DNA of 64,000 bases, from the NCBI RefSeq assembly GCF_018129965.1, contig NZ_JAFCKW010000025.1, forward strand, positions 23,376 to 87,375, given 5' to 3'. Of this stretch, positions 41,677 through 50,288 are shown one piece after another. Source of the stretch: Bradyrhizobium diazoefficiens. Lineage in GTDB: Bacteria; Pseudomonadota; Alphaproteobacteria; Rhizobiales; Xanthobacteraceae. Every line of letters begins with the position of its first letter. Position 1 is the first letter of the stretch. The notes under the pieces were generated by a model. It was not told the origin of the DNA. It was given only the letters and a program-made list of their open reading frames with translations, and did not search any database. The translations under genes and the position numbers were made by a program.

Positions 41677-42891
41677 ATGTTTCGACCCATGAGAATTGCG
41701 GCCGTCGCTCTCGCTTTGGTGGCTGCGGCCGTCTCATCCGCGCGCGCGGCCGACGCAACCTTCGACGACACAGCGCGCTTCCTTGCGGGCATGCAGCCTT
41801 CGGCGGATTCGCCCCTGACGCCGCTCACGAAGGACCCCGGCTGGCAGCGCCACGCGAAATTCTTCGATGGCGCCTTCGCCCAGCTTGAGCAGCGGCAGAT
41901 CTCCAAAATCCGCAACTGGGCCGACGTCAACCTGGCGGCGCCGCGACCGACCATGTTCTATATGTTCAGCGGCCCGGACTTCCTCTACGCCAACGCATTC
42001 TATTCCAAGGCGAGCACCTATGTGCTCGGGGCGCTGGAGCCGGTCGGCGCCGTGCCCGATTTGACGCGGCTGCCGCGCGGCTCGGTCGGGGCAGCGCTCT
42101 ACAATGTCGAGCATTCGCTCGGCTCGATCCTGAGTTTTTCCTTCTTCATCACCAAGCAGATGAAGGTCGACCTGCGCGCCAACCAGGTCGATGGCACCTT
42201 GCCGATCCTCTATGTCTTCCTCGTCCGCTCCGGCAAGAGCATCCGCAATGTCGAGATGGTCGCGCTCGACGACAAGGGCGGAATGCACACCGGCAACGAC
42301 AATCCGGGACCGAACGCCACGCGCGGCGTCCGCATTACTTTCGCCGGAAGCGACGGGGAGGCGCGCACATTGTATTATTTCTCGACCGACCTCTCCAATC
42401 CCGGGGCTCGTGCGGCGGGCTTCCTCAAGTTCTGCGAGACACTCGGGCCCGGCAACAGCCTGATCAAGAGCGCATCCTATCTGCTTCACTCCGGCAGCTT
42501 CACGGTCGTTCGCGACTGGCTGCTCGCCAACAGCGCCACCATCGTCCAGGACGATTCCGGCATTCCGCTTGCGGACTATAACGCGCGGCAATGGCGGTTC
42601 TTCCCGTTCGGTCGCTACCTCGGACCGATCGGTGAATTCCCCGGCCGCTATCAGGAACGCTACGCCGAACTGTTCACCCGCGCCCAGCCGATCGATTTCG
42701 GCGTCGGCTATCGCTGGCGCATGCACGAGTCGAACTTGCTGCTGTCGGTGAGGGTGCCGGGGACCGAGACGGCGCCGGGGACCGAGACGACGTCGTCCGC
42801 CGAGCCGCCGCCAAAGCCGCCGCGCCCGAAGCGGCCGCGCCCGCCCGAGCCGATCCCGCCGCCGCCCGGACGTTTCTACTGGTTCCGATGA
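41677..42891 (+). CDS. unknown exported protein with proline-rich tail
   Basis: About 404 residues; start at 41677, two bases after the permease stop. Signal peptide MFRPMRIAAVALALVAAA...ARA. A compact domain follows (about 40-345) with the phrases FYMFSGPDFLYANAFY, SFFITKQMKVDLR and YYFSTDLSN. The last about 45 residues are proline/arginine-rich (PPKPPRPKRPRPPEP) and end RFYWFR. I do not recognise a named family; close coupling to the permease gene suggests related expression. Confidence 0.7.
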   Translation: MFRPMRIAAVALALVAAAVSSARAADATFDDTARFLAGMQPSADSPLTPLTKDPGWQRHAKFFDGAFAQLEQRQISKIRNWADVNLAAPRPTMFYMFSGPDFLYANAFYSKASTYVLGALEPVGAVPDLTRLPRGSVGAALYNVEHSLGSILSFSFFITKQMKVDLRANQVDGTLPILYVFLVRSGKSIRNVEMVALDDKGGMHTGNDNPGPNATRGVRITFAGSDGEARTLYYFSTDLSNPGARAAGFLKFCETLGPGNSLIKSASYLLHSGSFTVVRDWLLANSATIVQDDSGIPLADYNARQWRFFPFGRYLGPIGEFPGRYQERYAELFTRAQPIDFGVGYRWRMHESNLLLSVRVPGTETAPGTETTSSAEPPPKPPRPKRPRPPEPIPPPPGRFYWFR

Positions 42892-42911
42892 AACTGCTGT
42901 CCGGCACGGCG

Positions 42912-43475
42912 TCAGCCTGCCGTGCTCTGCGCCACGACGACCAGCACTTCCGCCTTTTGCCGGCCGAGGCTCCTGACCTCGTGCGGTGTCTCGCCTGAAA
43001 AATACAGGCAATCGCCCTTGCCGAGCGTCAACTCTTCGCCGTCGAGCTTGATCGCGATCTTGCCGTTGACGACGAACAGAAGTTCCTCGCCCGCATGCGA
43101 GGCGCGCGTCGCCGCCTTGTGCGGTGGGCTCAGGAGAAACGGCTCCATCATCTTGCGAGTGCGCCCGGTTGCCAGCGGGACCACGCCGAACGTGTCCCGA
43201 AACAGCGGCACGTTGCCGCCTTCGCGGCGGAATAGCGTGTAGCGCGGCGCGGGCTCGGCGTTCGGATCGAAGAAGTTCGCGACATTGACCTCAAGGGCGG
43301 CGGCCATCCGCAGCAACGCGGCGAGCGAAGGAATCTTCAGGTTGCGCTCGACCAGCGAGATGTAGCCCCGCGTCAGATCGCTCTGCCTGGCGAGCTGGTC
43401 CAGCGTCAGGCCCTTCGCAATCCGCGCCTGGCGGATATTGGCCCCGACCGCCGTCACTTTGCTGACGTCAAGCAC
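42912..43475 (-). CDS. XRE-cupin transcriptional regulator
   Basis: 187 residues from the GTG at 43475, 9 nt after GGGAG; the 76 upstream codons are not protein-like. Helix-turn-helix at about 10-65 (IRQARIAKGLTLDQLARQSDLTRGYISLVERNLKIPS), then a cupin_2 barrel at about 110-180 with HAGEELLFVVNGKIAIKLDGEEL and CLYFSGETPHEVRS. Such proteins repress transport or catabolic genes until a small effector binds. Encoded divergently from the MFS-MOSC-reductase operon. Confidence 0.87.
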   Translation of the reverse strand: MLDVSKVTAVGANIRQARIAKGLTLDQLARQSDLTRGYISLVERNLKIPSLAALLRMAAALEVNVANFFDPNAEPAPRYTLFRREGGNVPLFRDTFGVVPLATGRTRKMMEPFLLSPPHKAATRASHAGEELLFVVNGKIAIKLDGEELTLGKGDCLYFSGETPHEVRSLGRQKAEVLVVVAQSTAG

Positions 43476-43828
43476 GCATGAATCTCCCGAACTCCTGATG
43501 GTTCTTTTGCAACAGATGCAGGCCGACTGCCAGCCTGACGGCGCGCGCTGCTCATTCCGCGAGCGCAGTTTGTATTCCAAAGGAAAACTCGCGCGCGGAA
43601 ATTTCCGGCAGGCTCGCGGATATTGTGAGCAGCAATACTGGTATATCGCGTAAATCAGCAGAAAAAATGTGCAACCGCTCTTCTCTGCCGCGATCGGCGG
43701 CATTTGCCCGGTTCCGCGTCGTTGATTTCCATTGGTAAACCTGATCGATTTTTACCGTCGTGATCGCCGAGGGGCGGCACGGCCAGACCAACTGCTTCCC
43801 CTGGTGCCGGTACTTTCTGGAGAGATCG
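43476..43828. promoter_or_regulatory. divergent control region, XRE-cupin / MFS operon
   Basis: No gene in 353 bp. The 12-bp perfect palindrome CGGAAATTTCCG (43596-43607) and, 20 bp to its left, TTCC-AAA-GGAA (about 43575-43585) share half-sites and are the best operator candidates for the XRE-cupin regulator. AGAG before 43829 is the ribosome site of the MFS gene. Confidence 0.4.
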
Positions 43829-45142
43829 ATGACCGTAGCAGATGATGTAAACCTCAACGTAGCGCCGGATGAGGCGGCGAGCTTGCGACGGATCGTGTGG
43901 TCGAGCGTGATCGGCACCGCCGTCGAATGGTACGATTTTCTGATCTACGGCGCCGCCACCGCCCTGGTCTTCAACAAGGTGTTCTTCGCGGCCGGCAATC
44001 CCACGCTCGCCACCATCGCGGCGTTTGGCACCTACGCGGTCGGATTTTTGGCGCGGCCGCTCGGGGCGGCCATTTTCGGTCATTTCGGCGACCGGGCCGG
44101 CCGGAAGGCGATGCTCGCGATCACGATCATGGTCATGGGCATCGGCACCTTCCTGGTCGGCCTGCTTCCGACCTATCAGCAGATCGGGATCGCTGCGCCG
44201 CTGCTGCTGATCGGCTTGCGCTTTCTCCAGGGTATCGGCCTCGGCGGCGAATGGGGTGGCGCGGTTCTGATGGTGGTGGAGAACTGCCCGACGCATCGCC
44301 GCGGCCTGCTCGGCAGCATGGTGCAGATCGGCTATCCCATCGGCAATCTCGCCGCGATCGGCATGTTCGCGCTGGTCGCGCAACTGCCGGAAAGCGAATT
44401 CATGGCCTTTGGCTGGCGCATTCCCTTCCTGGTCTCGATTCTCCTCGTGGGGGTCGGCCTCTATATCCGCCTCAACATGGAAGAGACATCGGCCTTCCGG
44501 CAGGTGCAGGCAAAGAAAGAGGTCGCAAAGCTGCCCGTGCTCGAAATCTTCAGACACCACCGCAAGCCGTTTTTCATTGCGGTCGGGCTGAAGATCTCCG
44601 AGATCGCCTATGCGAGCATCGGCGGCGTATTCGTGATGTCCTACGCGACCACCAATCTCGGCCTGTCGCGCGCTGTGGTGCTGAACGGCGGCTTCGCCGC
44701 ATCGCTGGTCGCGCTGCTTGCCATTCCCCTGTTCGGCTGGCTGTCCGACATCGTCGGCCGCAAGGCCATGTTCTATGCGAGTTGCCTGTTCTCGGTGCTG
44801 TTTGCCTTCCCGCTGTTCTGGCTGCTCGACACCCGCGACCCCACGATCGTCATCTGCACCATCGTGATCGCGATCACCTTCGGCCAGATCGTGATGTTCG
44901 GCATCGGCGCGCCCTGGTACTCCGAGCTGTTCTCCGCGCGGCTGCGCTACAGCGGGGCGTCGCTCGGATTTCAGGTCGGCGCCGCAATCAGCGGCGGGTT
45001 GACGCCGCTGATTGCAGCGTCCCTGATGGCATGGAGCGGCGGGGCCACATGGCCGGTTTCGCTGCTGCTGATCGCCTGCGCAGCCATCACAGCGACCGCG
45101 ACCACGTTCGCGCCGGAGATGGCGAACAAGGAACTGACCTGA
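43829..45142 (+). CDS. MFS metabolite:H+ symporter
   Basis: 437 residues from the ATG at 43829 (GGAGAG upstream). Starts IVWSSVIGTAVEWYDFLIYG, the hallmark of the metabolite/H+ symporter (ProP/KgtP/ShiA-like) family, and continues with GHFGDRAGRKAML (motif A) and FLQGIGLGGEWGGAVLM. About 12 helices. Imports an organic acid or betaine-like compound. First gene of an operon with MOSC and a PDR-type reductase. Confidence 0.9.
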   Translation: MTVADDVNLNVAPDEAASLRRIVWSSVIGTAVEWYDFLIYGAATALVFNKVFFAAGNPTLATIAAFGTYAVGFLARPLGAAIFGHFGDRAGRKAMLAITIMVMGIGTFLVGLLPTYQQIGIAAPLLLIGLRFLQGIGLGGEWGGAVLMVVENCPTHRRGLLGSMVQIGYPIGNLAAIGMFALVAQLPESEFMAFGWRIPFLVSILLVGVGLYIRLNMEETSAFRQVQAKKEVAKLPVLEIFRHHRKPFFIAVGLKISEIAYASIGGVFVMSYATTNLGLSRAVVLNGGFAASLVALLAIPLFGWLSDIVGRKAMFYASCLFSVLFAFPLFWLLDTRDPTIVICTIVIAITFGQIVMFGIGAPWYSELFSARLRYSGASLGFQVGAAISGGLTPLIAASLMAWSGGATWPVSLLLIACAAITATATTFAPEMANKELT

Positions 45143-45197
45143 TCGCATGGCGCGCCGCCTGCCGCAGTGCGCCGTCTTGTCCCACGAGGATTTTGTC

Positions 45198-45719
45198 ATG
45201 CTCGACACCATCAGGGCCGGTTCGGCCCACGGCGCAGCACAGCTCGGTTGGACCGGCGTCGTGCGCTTTCTTCATCTGACCCCTCGCGCGTTCCTGCCGA
45301 TGCGCGCCGTGGAATCGGTCTCGCTCGTCGCCGGCAGGGGGATCGAAGGCGATCGCTACATGATCGGCAACGAAGAAGGGTTCTATTCGCACAAACCCGA
45401 AGAAGGCCGGCAGGTGACCCTGTTCGAGCTGGAGACGCTGGTTGCGCTGAAACGCGATTCCGGCATCGCGCTCGGCCCCGAGGAGCACCGGCGCAACGTC
45501 ACCGTCGAGGGTGTGCCCTTGAACCATCTGGTCGGTCGGCGCTTCTGGCTGGGCGAGACGTTGCTCGAGGCGACCCGGCTGTCGGTGCCGTGCCGGCATA
45601 TCGAGGAGATCACCGGCAAGGCGATCTTCGATCCCCTGATCAATCGTTCCGGCCTCAATTGCAAGATCGTGCAAGGCGGCGTCGTGAAGGTCGGCGACAT
45701 CGTGCGGAACGCGGCATGA
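45198..45719 (+). CDS. MOSC domain protein
   Basis: 173 residues from the ATG at 45198, with GAGGA upstream. The MOSC core has GIEGDRYMIGN, PEEHRRNVTVEGVPLN and the conserved Cys in RLSVPCRHIEEI that could carry a sulfur or Mo-cofactor ligand. MOSC domains take part in sulfur-carrier and molybdenum-cofactor chemistry. Its stop overlaps the reductase start by 4 bp (ATGA). Confidence 0.85.
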   Translation: MLDTIRAGSAHGAAQLGWTGVVRFLHLTPRAFLPMRAVESVSLVAGRGIEGDRYMIGNEEGFYSHKPEEGRQVTLFELETLVALKRDSGIALGPEEHRRNVTVEGVPLNHLVGRRFWLGETLLEATRLSVPCRHIEEITGKAIFDPLINRSGLNCKIVQGGVVKVGDIVRNAA

Positions 45720-46672
45720 CGGCGCGTCCGATCACGACCGTCAGGACGGTCGTCGCCGCCATCGAAGAGGCGGGTCCAGGGATCAAGCTGTTCACGCTGA
45801 CAGATCCGGATCAGTGGGAATTGCCGCCTTTCAAGCCTGGCGCGCATATTGATCTGCATCTGCCGAACGGGCTCGTCCGGACCTATTCGCTATGCAATGA
45901 GCCTGCCGACAATGCGCGCTACGTCATCGCGGTGAAGCTCGAGCCGGACGGGCGCGGCGGTTCTCGCGCGCTCCACGATGATGTCAGGGTTGGCGACGCC
46001 ATCGGCGTCTCGCTGCCGCGCGGCGGGCTCGATTGCGGTGCCGGTCTTGCGCGCCATGTGTTCGTCGCGGGTGGTATCGGCGTGACACCGTTCCTGTCGA
46101 TGGCACGGCATCTCGCGCGCACCGGCGTTGCCGATTTCGTGCTGCACCTGATCGTGCGCGAGGAGCTGCCGCTTGCGCGGCATCTGGCTCCTCTGATCAA
46201 CGAGGGACGCGTGGTCGTGCATCGGACGTCCCGGACCGGGCGCCCCGATCTTGCCGCGCTCATCGGGGAGGGGGGATCGGAGACGCTGGTCGCCTGCTGC
46301 GGGCCGGACGGCATGACGGACGATTTCGAGCGGGCGACCTCTGCGTGGCCTGCTGCCAATGTTCATATCGAGCGTTTTGTTGCCCCGCCGGTAGTCATCG
46401 ATCCCGACGCCAAACCGTTCGCGCTGTCACTGGCGCGTTCAGGTACCGAGATCCAGGTGCGCGCCGGCCAGACCATGCTGGTCGCCCTGCAGGAAGCCGG
46501 CATCGACATAGCAACCTCCTGCTGCGGCGGCATCTGTGGCGCCTGCAAGGTAGGCTGGCTCGAAGGCAAGCCGGTGCATCGCGATCGCGTCCTGTCGACT
46601 TATGAGCGCGAACGCTATCTCATGGTTTGCGTCGCGGGATCAGATGCCGATCGACTGGTGCTGGACCTTTAG
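45716..46672 (+). CDS. PDR/VanB-type ferredoxin reductase (FMN or FAD + 2Fe-2S)
   Basis: 318 residues starting within the ATGA overlap with MOSC. N-terminal flavin domain (RTYSLCN), NAD domain (HVFVAGGIGVTPFLSMAR; LVACCGPDG), and C-terminal plant-type 2Fe-2S ferredoxin with CCGGICGACKVGW and a last Cys in LMVCVAG. The domain order is that of phthalate dioxygenase reductase / VanB. It should pass electrons from NADH to an oxygenase, but none is encoded nearby. Confidence 0.9.
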   Translation: MTARPITTVRTVVAAIEEAGPGIKLFTLTDPDQWELPPFKPGAHIDLHLPNGLVRTYSLCNEPADNARYVIAVKLEPDGRGGSRALHDDVRVGDAIGVSLPRGGLDCGAGLARHVFVAGGIGVTPFLSMARHLARTGVADFVLHLIVREELPLARHLAPLINEGRVVVHRTSRTGRPDLAALIGEGGSETLVACCGPDGMTDDFERATSAWPAANVHIERFVAPPVVIDPDAKPFALSLARSGTEIQVRAGQTMLVALQEAGIDIATSCCGGICGACKVGWLEGKPVHRDRVLSTYERERYLMVCVAGSDADRLVLDL

Positions 46673-46680
46673 GGGGCGGC

Positions 46681-47025
46681 CTATCCGTGAGAGCCGTTGA
46701 CGCCGCGCCAGCGGGCGTAGCGCCAGGGCAGGTACCAGCGGGCGCCTTGCGGCGCGGAGGCGGGCACGTTGTCGATGCCAGAGGTGCCGAAGGGATTGCA
46801 CCGCAACAGTCGCGCAAGCGTCATCCAGCCGCCTGCCCACAGCCCGAACCGCTCGATCGCCTCATCTCCATAGACGGAGCAGGTCGGCAGGTGACGGCAA
46901 TTGTAGCCGACCAGCGGCGAGAGCGTATGCCGGTAGAGCCAGATCAATGCGCGCCCGAATCGGCGCGGGAGCCGTAGCGTCCTCTCGACGGGCGTGGCGC
47001 AATGCTCGCAGGCTGAGTGCTTCAT
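46681..47025 (-). CDS. yidD: YidD-like membrane protein insertion efficiency factor
   Basis: 114 residues. The family core is LIWLYRHTLSPLVGYNCRHLPTCSVYGDEAIERFG, with the two conserved cysteines in CRHLPTC, and LRLLRCNPFG-like text (LARLLRCNPF). A CxxC (CEHC) lies at the N-terminus, and the C-terminal tail is longer than in most YidD proteins. Peripheral inner-membrane protein assisting insertion with YidC. Converges with the reductase gene. Confidence 0.9.
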   Translation of the reverse strand: MKHSACEHCATPVERTLRLPRRFGRALIWLYRHTLSPLVGYNCRHLPTCSVYGDEAIERFGLWAGGWMTLARLLRCNPFGTSGIDNVPASAPQGARWYLPWRYARWRGVNGSHG

Positions 47026-47267
47026 GTGCGCCGTGCCGAGATCCTGAGCGAGTTATTGCGCGGTTCCAGCGCAGGGAACAGCGAACGGTTGTCCGGGGAC
47101 CCTACTTTGTCTGATTTCGGGGAGCAGCGCAGCAAGTAGCTATGGACGAGCTGTAGTCCCCCGGATACCATTTTTGTGACGTCCATGTGTAAACTCGTTG
47201 GAACGTCTGAACGGGATTGCCTGAATCGGCTTGGGCCTGGTGCCTGGGGCTTGGGGAAGGGACCAGT

Positions 47268-48164
47268 TTGAAACTTCTGGAGTCGCTCAATCTTCGCGGC
47301 TGGTTGCTGGTGGGAACCGCCGCTTGTGGGGTGGTGTTGGCAGGCGCCGTCACGACCTTCGGAACGTCGGCTCGGGCCGGTGCGACACTCGAAGAGCGCA
47401 AGCTGCCGATGAAGTTCAACTGGGTTGCCTGCGAGCCGAACTGCCGCGGCTGGGTCAGCGCGGTCGGCATCATCACAGCAGATACGCCAAAGGACTTTGA
47501 AGAGTTTGCCCGTGATCGCCAACTTGGCGGTGCGACCGTGGTGCTCGATTCCAGCGGCGGCTCCGTCAACGATGCCATCACCCTCGGTCGGCGGTTTCGT
47601 AATCTCGGCCTGCTGACCACTGTCGGCATCAGCCTTCAGAACCGCGGCGTCAAGAGTGCCGGTCCAGCGATCGCGCCGGAAGCCTATTGCGAGTCCATGT
47701 GCGTGTTCCTGTTGCTGGCCGGCAAGACGCGCTATGTGCCGGAGAGCGCGCATGTGCGGGTCCACCAGATCTGGATGGGCGACCGTGCCGACGATGCCAA
47801 GGCGGCCAGCTACAGCGCGCAGGACCTGATGATCGTGGAGCGCGATCTCGGCCGGCTCGCCAAATACACGTTTGACATGGGCGGTGCCGGCGATCTGCTG
47901 TCGCTCGCGCTCAGTGTGCCGCCGTGGGAGGATTTGCACGAGCTCGATGCTGCCGAGCTGAAGCAGACCAACCTCGTGACGACCGACCTGCTGGCCGATG
48001 TGTTGCCGCATGTCGACGTCGCCGCGCCCGCGTTGGCGGAGCTTGCGCCGAAGACGCAGGCGAGGTTCGGCGCGGAGCAGGACCTGCAGCCCGCCAAGTC
48101 GACCAAGACGGCAGAGGCCGTGGTGCCCAGCGGCGCGGTGCAAAGCAGCAGCTCGCAGAAGTAG
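47268..48164 (+). CDS. secreted ClpP-fold protein (COG3904-like), short form
   Basis: About 298 residues from a TTG at 47268, with AAGGGA 6 nt upstream; a TTG at 47217 would add 17 residues. N-terminal membrane or signal segment (about 12-30). The core reads VVLDSSGGSVNDAITLGRRFR, CESMCVFLLLAGKTRYVP with Ser inside C-x-S-x-C, and VRVHQIWMG with the His. This is the same arrangement as the long form at 35066. Ser/Lys-rich tail. Activity not established. Confidence 0.72.
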   Translation: MKLLESLNLRGWLLVGTAACGVVLAGAVTTFGTSARAGATLEERKLPMKFNWVACEPNCRGWVSAVGIITADTPKDFEEFARDRQLGGATVVLDSSGGSVNDAITLGRRFRNLGLLTTVGISLQNRGVKSAGPAIAPEAYCESMCVFLLLAGKTRYVPESAHVRVHQIWMGDRADDAKAASYSAQDLMIVERDLGRLAKYTFDMGGAGDLLSLALSVPPWEDLHELDAAELKQTNLVTTDLLADVLPHVDVAAPALAELAPKTQARFGAEQDLQPAKSTKTAEAVVPSGAVQSSSSQK

Positions 48165-48222
48165 GACGTCCGGCGCCTCGTCGATCCGGGGCGTTCGCCT
48201 GGCCAGGTGACCAAGCCCTCAC

Positions 48223-48678
48223 TTAGCCTCGGGCCGCGGCCGGCTGCTTGGTCTTGGCCTCGATCTGGCCGATGGCATCGACCACGGCATCGAAGGTCAG
48301 GAGGGTCGAGGCATGTCGCGCCTTGTAGTCGCGGACCGGCTCGAGGAATTTTATCTCTTCCCATTTGCCTTCAGGAGGCAAACCATTCTCTTTCAGCATC
48401 TTGCGAACGGTTTCCCGTAACTCACGGAGTTCACTCGCAGTCGAGCCAACGACGTGGCTTGCCATGATGGATGACGAGGCCTGGCCGAGCGCGCAGGCCT
48501 TCACGTCATGGGCGAAGTCGGTGACGGTGTCGCCCTCCATCTTGAGATCGACCTTCACGGTCGAGCCACACAATTTGGAATGGGCCGTGGCGGTCGCATC
48601 GGCGTCGGATAATCGTCCGAGGCGCGGAATATTGCCGGCCAGTTCGATGATCCGCTTGTTATAGATGTCGTTCAGCAT
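48223..48678 (-). CDS. NifU/IscU-like iron-sulfur cluster scaffold
   Basis: 151 residues beginning MLNDIYNKRIIELAGNI. Two of the family Cys ligands are seen (Cys near 37 in KLCGSTVKV and Cys near 62 in KACALGQASSS). The third Cys of IscU is not obvious in the C-terminal part. The SufU/IscU-like single-domain form found in many alphaproteobacteria. Divergent from folE with a 240-bp spacer. Confidence 0.87.
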   Translation of the reverse strand: MLNDIYNKRIIELAGNIPRLGRLSDADATATAHSKLCGSTVKVDLKMEGDTVTDFAHDVKACALGQASSSIMASHVVGSTASELRELRETVRKMLKENGLPPEGKWEEIKFLEPVRDYKARHASTLLTFDAVVDAIGQIEAKTKQPAAARG

Positions 48679-48918
48679 GAGTTGGAGTCCAGCACTTCGG
48701 CACCGGATCGGCCTTGGCGGGCGCCGTCCACGGTCCTATATAGGGTCGGAACTGGCGGAAAAACAGTCCAGCGGTGCGGCAGCGGTGATCCAGATCTGCG
48801 CTGCCAGCGTAAGCGACCAAGGACTGTTTCGTCATCACTGTTTTCTTCAGGCGTCCGGCGGCATGCCGCCCCGTCTGCCGGTGACACTCCGGCCACAAGG
48901 CCGTCGAACGGAGTCGAC

Positions 48919-49608
48919 ATGGACGCTGCGATCAAATCCATCCGCCCGGGCAAGCCCGCTGACAAGCCTGAGAGCCGTCCGGCAGAACTCGATCCTGCCG
49001 AATTTCTCGCGGCCGCCGTCCGCGCCGACCAGCCACGCCCGGCGCGCGCCGAGGCGGAAGCGGCGGTGAAGACGCTGCTCGCCTATATTGGCGAGAACAC
49101 CGAGCGCGAGGGGCTGCTCGACACGCCGCGCCGCGTCGTCGAGGCCTTCGACGAGCTCTACCAGGGCTACCACCAATGCCCGGCCGAGGTGCTCGACCGC
49201 ACCTTTGGCGAGACCGCAGGCTACGACGATTTCGTGCTAGTGCGCGACATCGAGTTCACCTCGCAGTGCGAGCACCACATGATGCCCTTCTACGGCAAGG
49301 CACATATCGCCTACACCCCCGTGGAACGCGTCGTGGGCCTGTCCAAACTCGCCCGCCTGACCGACATCTTCGCCCGGAGGCTGCAGACCCAGGAGCATCT
49401 GACGGCTCAGATCGCGGCCGCGATCGACGAGGTCCTGAAACCCCGCGGCGTCGCCGTGCTGATCGAGGCCGAGCATACTTGCATGTCGGTGCGCGGCGTT
49501 GCCAAGCATGGCGCGTCCACGTTCACAAGCCGCTTCACCGGGATGTTCCGCGACAATCCGGCCGAGCAGGCCCGGTTCCTGTCCATGGTGCGAGGGATGC
49601 AGCGCTGA
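48919..49608 (+). CDS. folE: GTP cyclohydrolase I
   Basis: 229 residues from the ATG at 48919 (GGAG 5 nt upstream). The zinc and catalytic motifs are complete: SQCEHHMMPFYGKAHIAY (Cys and His ligands), GLSKLARL, and AEHTCMSVRGV with the third zinc Cys. Makes dihydroneopterin triphosphate from GTP, the first step of folate biosynthesis. hisI follows 29 bp downstream, probably co-transcribed. Confidence 0.96.
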   Translation: MDAAIKSIRPGKPADKPESRPAELDPAEFLAAAVRADQPRPARAEAEAAVKTLLAYIGENTEREGLLDTPRRVVEAFDELYQGYHQCPAEVLDRTFGETAGYDDFVLVRDIEFTSQCEHHMMPFYGKAHIAYTPVERVVGLSKLARLTDIFARRLQTQEHLTAQIAAAIDEVLKPRGVAVLIEAEHTCMSVRGVAKHGASTFTSRFTGMFRDNPAEQARFLSMVRGMQR

Positions 49609-49637
49609 CCTCGCGAATGTCTTAAGCGAGGACGCCC

Positions 49638-50060
49638 ATGTCCGCTCACTCCCATGACATCGAGGAAGGCCTTTCCTTCCTGCCCAGGTTCGACGCCGCG
49701 GGCCTCGTGACCTGTGTTGCCACCGACGCCGCCACCGGCGACGTTCTGATGGTCGCCCATATGAACGACGCGGCGCTGCGCAAGACGATCGCGACCGGCG
49801 AGGCCTGGTACTTCAGTCGTTCGCGCAAGGCCTTGTGGCGAAAAGGTGAGACGTCGGGTCAGACTCAGCGCGTGATCGAAATCCGCACCGATTGCGACCA
49901 GGACGCGATCTGGATTCGTGTCGAGCAGATCGGCGCGGCCTGTCACACCGGCCGCCGATCCTGCTTCTATCGCAAGGTCGAGGCTGAGGGCGAAGGGGCA
50001 AAACTCGTCCTCGTCGATGCAGCCAGGTGGTTCGATCCCGCCGAGGTCTACAAGACATAG
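49638..50060 (+). CDS. hisI: phosphoribosyl-AMP cyclohydrolase
   Basis: 140 residues, GAGGA upstream. Family motifs present: VLMVAHMNDAAL, WYFSRSRKALWRKGETSG, the zinc Asp/Cys region RTDCDQDA, and AACHTGRRSCFYR. Third step of histidine biosynthesis, opening PR-AMP to ProFAR. Stand-alone HisI without a fused HisE domain, as is usual in alphaproteobacteria. Confidence 0.96.
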   Translation: MSAHSHDIEEGLSFLPRFDAAGLVTCVATDAATGDVLMVAHMNDAALRKTIATGEAWYFSRSRKALWRKGETSGQTQRVIEIRTDCDQDAIWIRVEQIGAACHTGRRSCFYRKVEAEGEGAKLVLVDAARWFDPAEVYKT

Positions 50061-50067
50061 CTCTCTC

Positions 50068-50170
50068 GTCATTCCGGGGCGCGCGTAGCGCGAGCCCGGA
50101 ATCCATCGTGCGGCATTGCGCGAGGCTCGATGGATGCCCGGCTCATCGCTTCGCGATGCCCCGGAATGAC
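50068..50170. repeat. dispersed palindromic repeat, type D
   Basis: Perfect 13-bp inverted ends GTCATTCCGGGGC / GCCCCGGAATGAC around inner pairs (GAATCCATCG...TCGATGGAT). The whole can fold into one long hairpin. It matches the style of Bradyrhizobium intergenic palindromes. Starts 8 bp after the hisI stop and may act as its 3' end. Confidence 0.7.
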
Positions 50171-50288
50171 TCGGGGAGAGGAGACGCCCCGAAATTAACC
50201 CCGCATTAACCATACCTGTCCCACGGTGAGACGACAGGCGTCCGAATTGCCGGCGCTGCTCAACGCCGCGCGGGGCGGGCACTCCATC

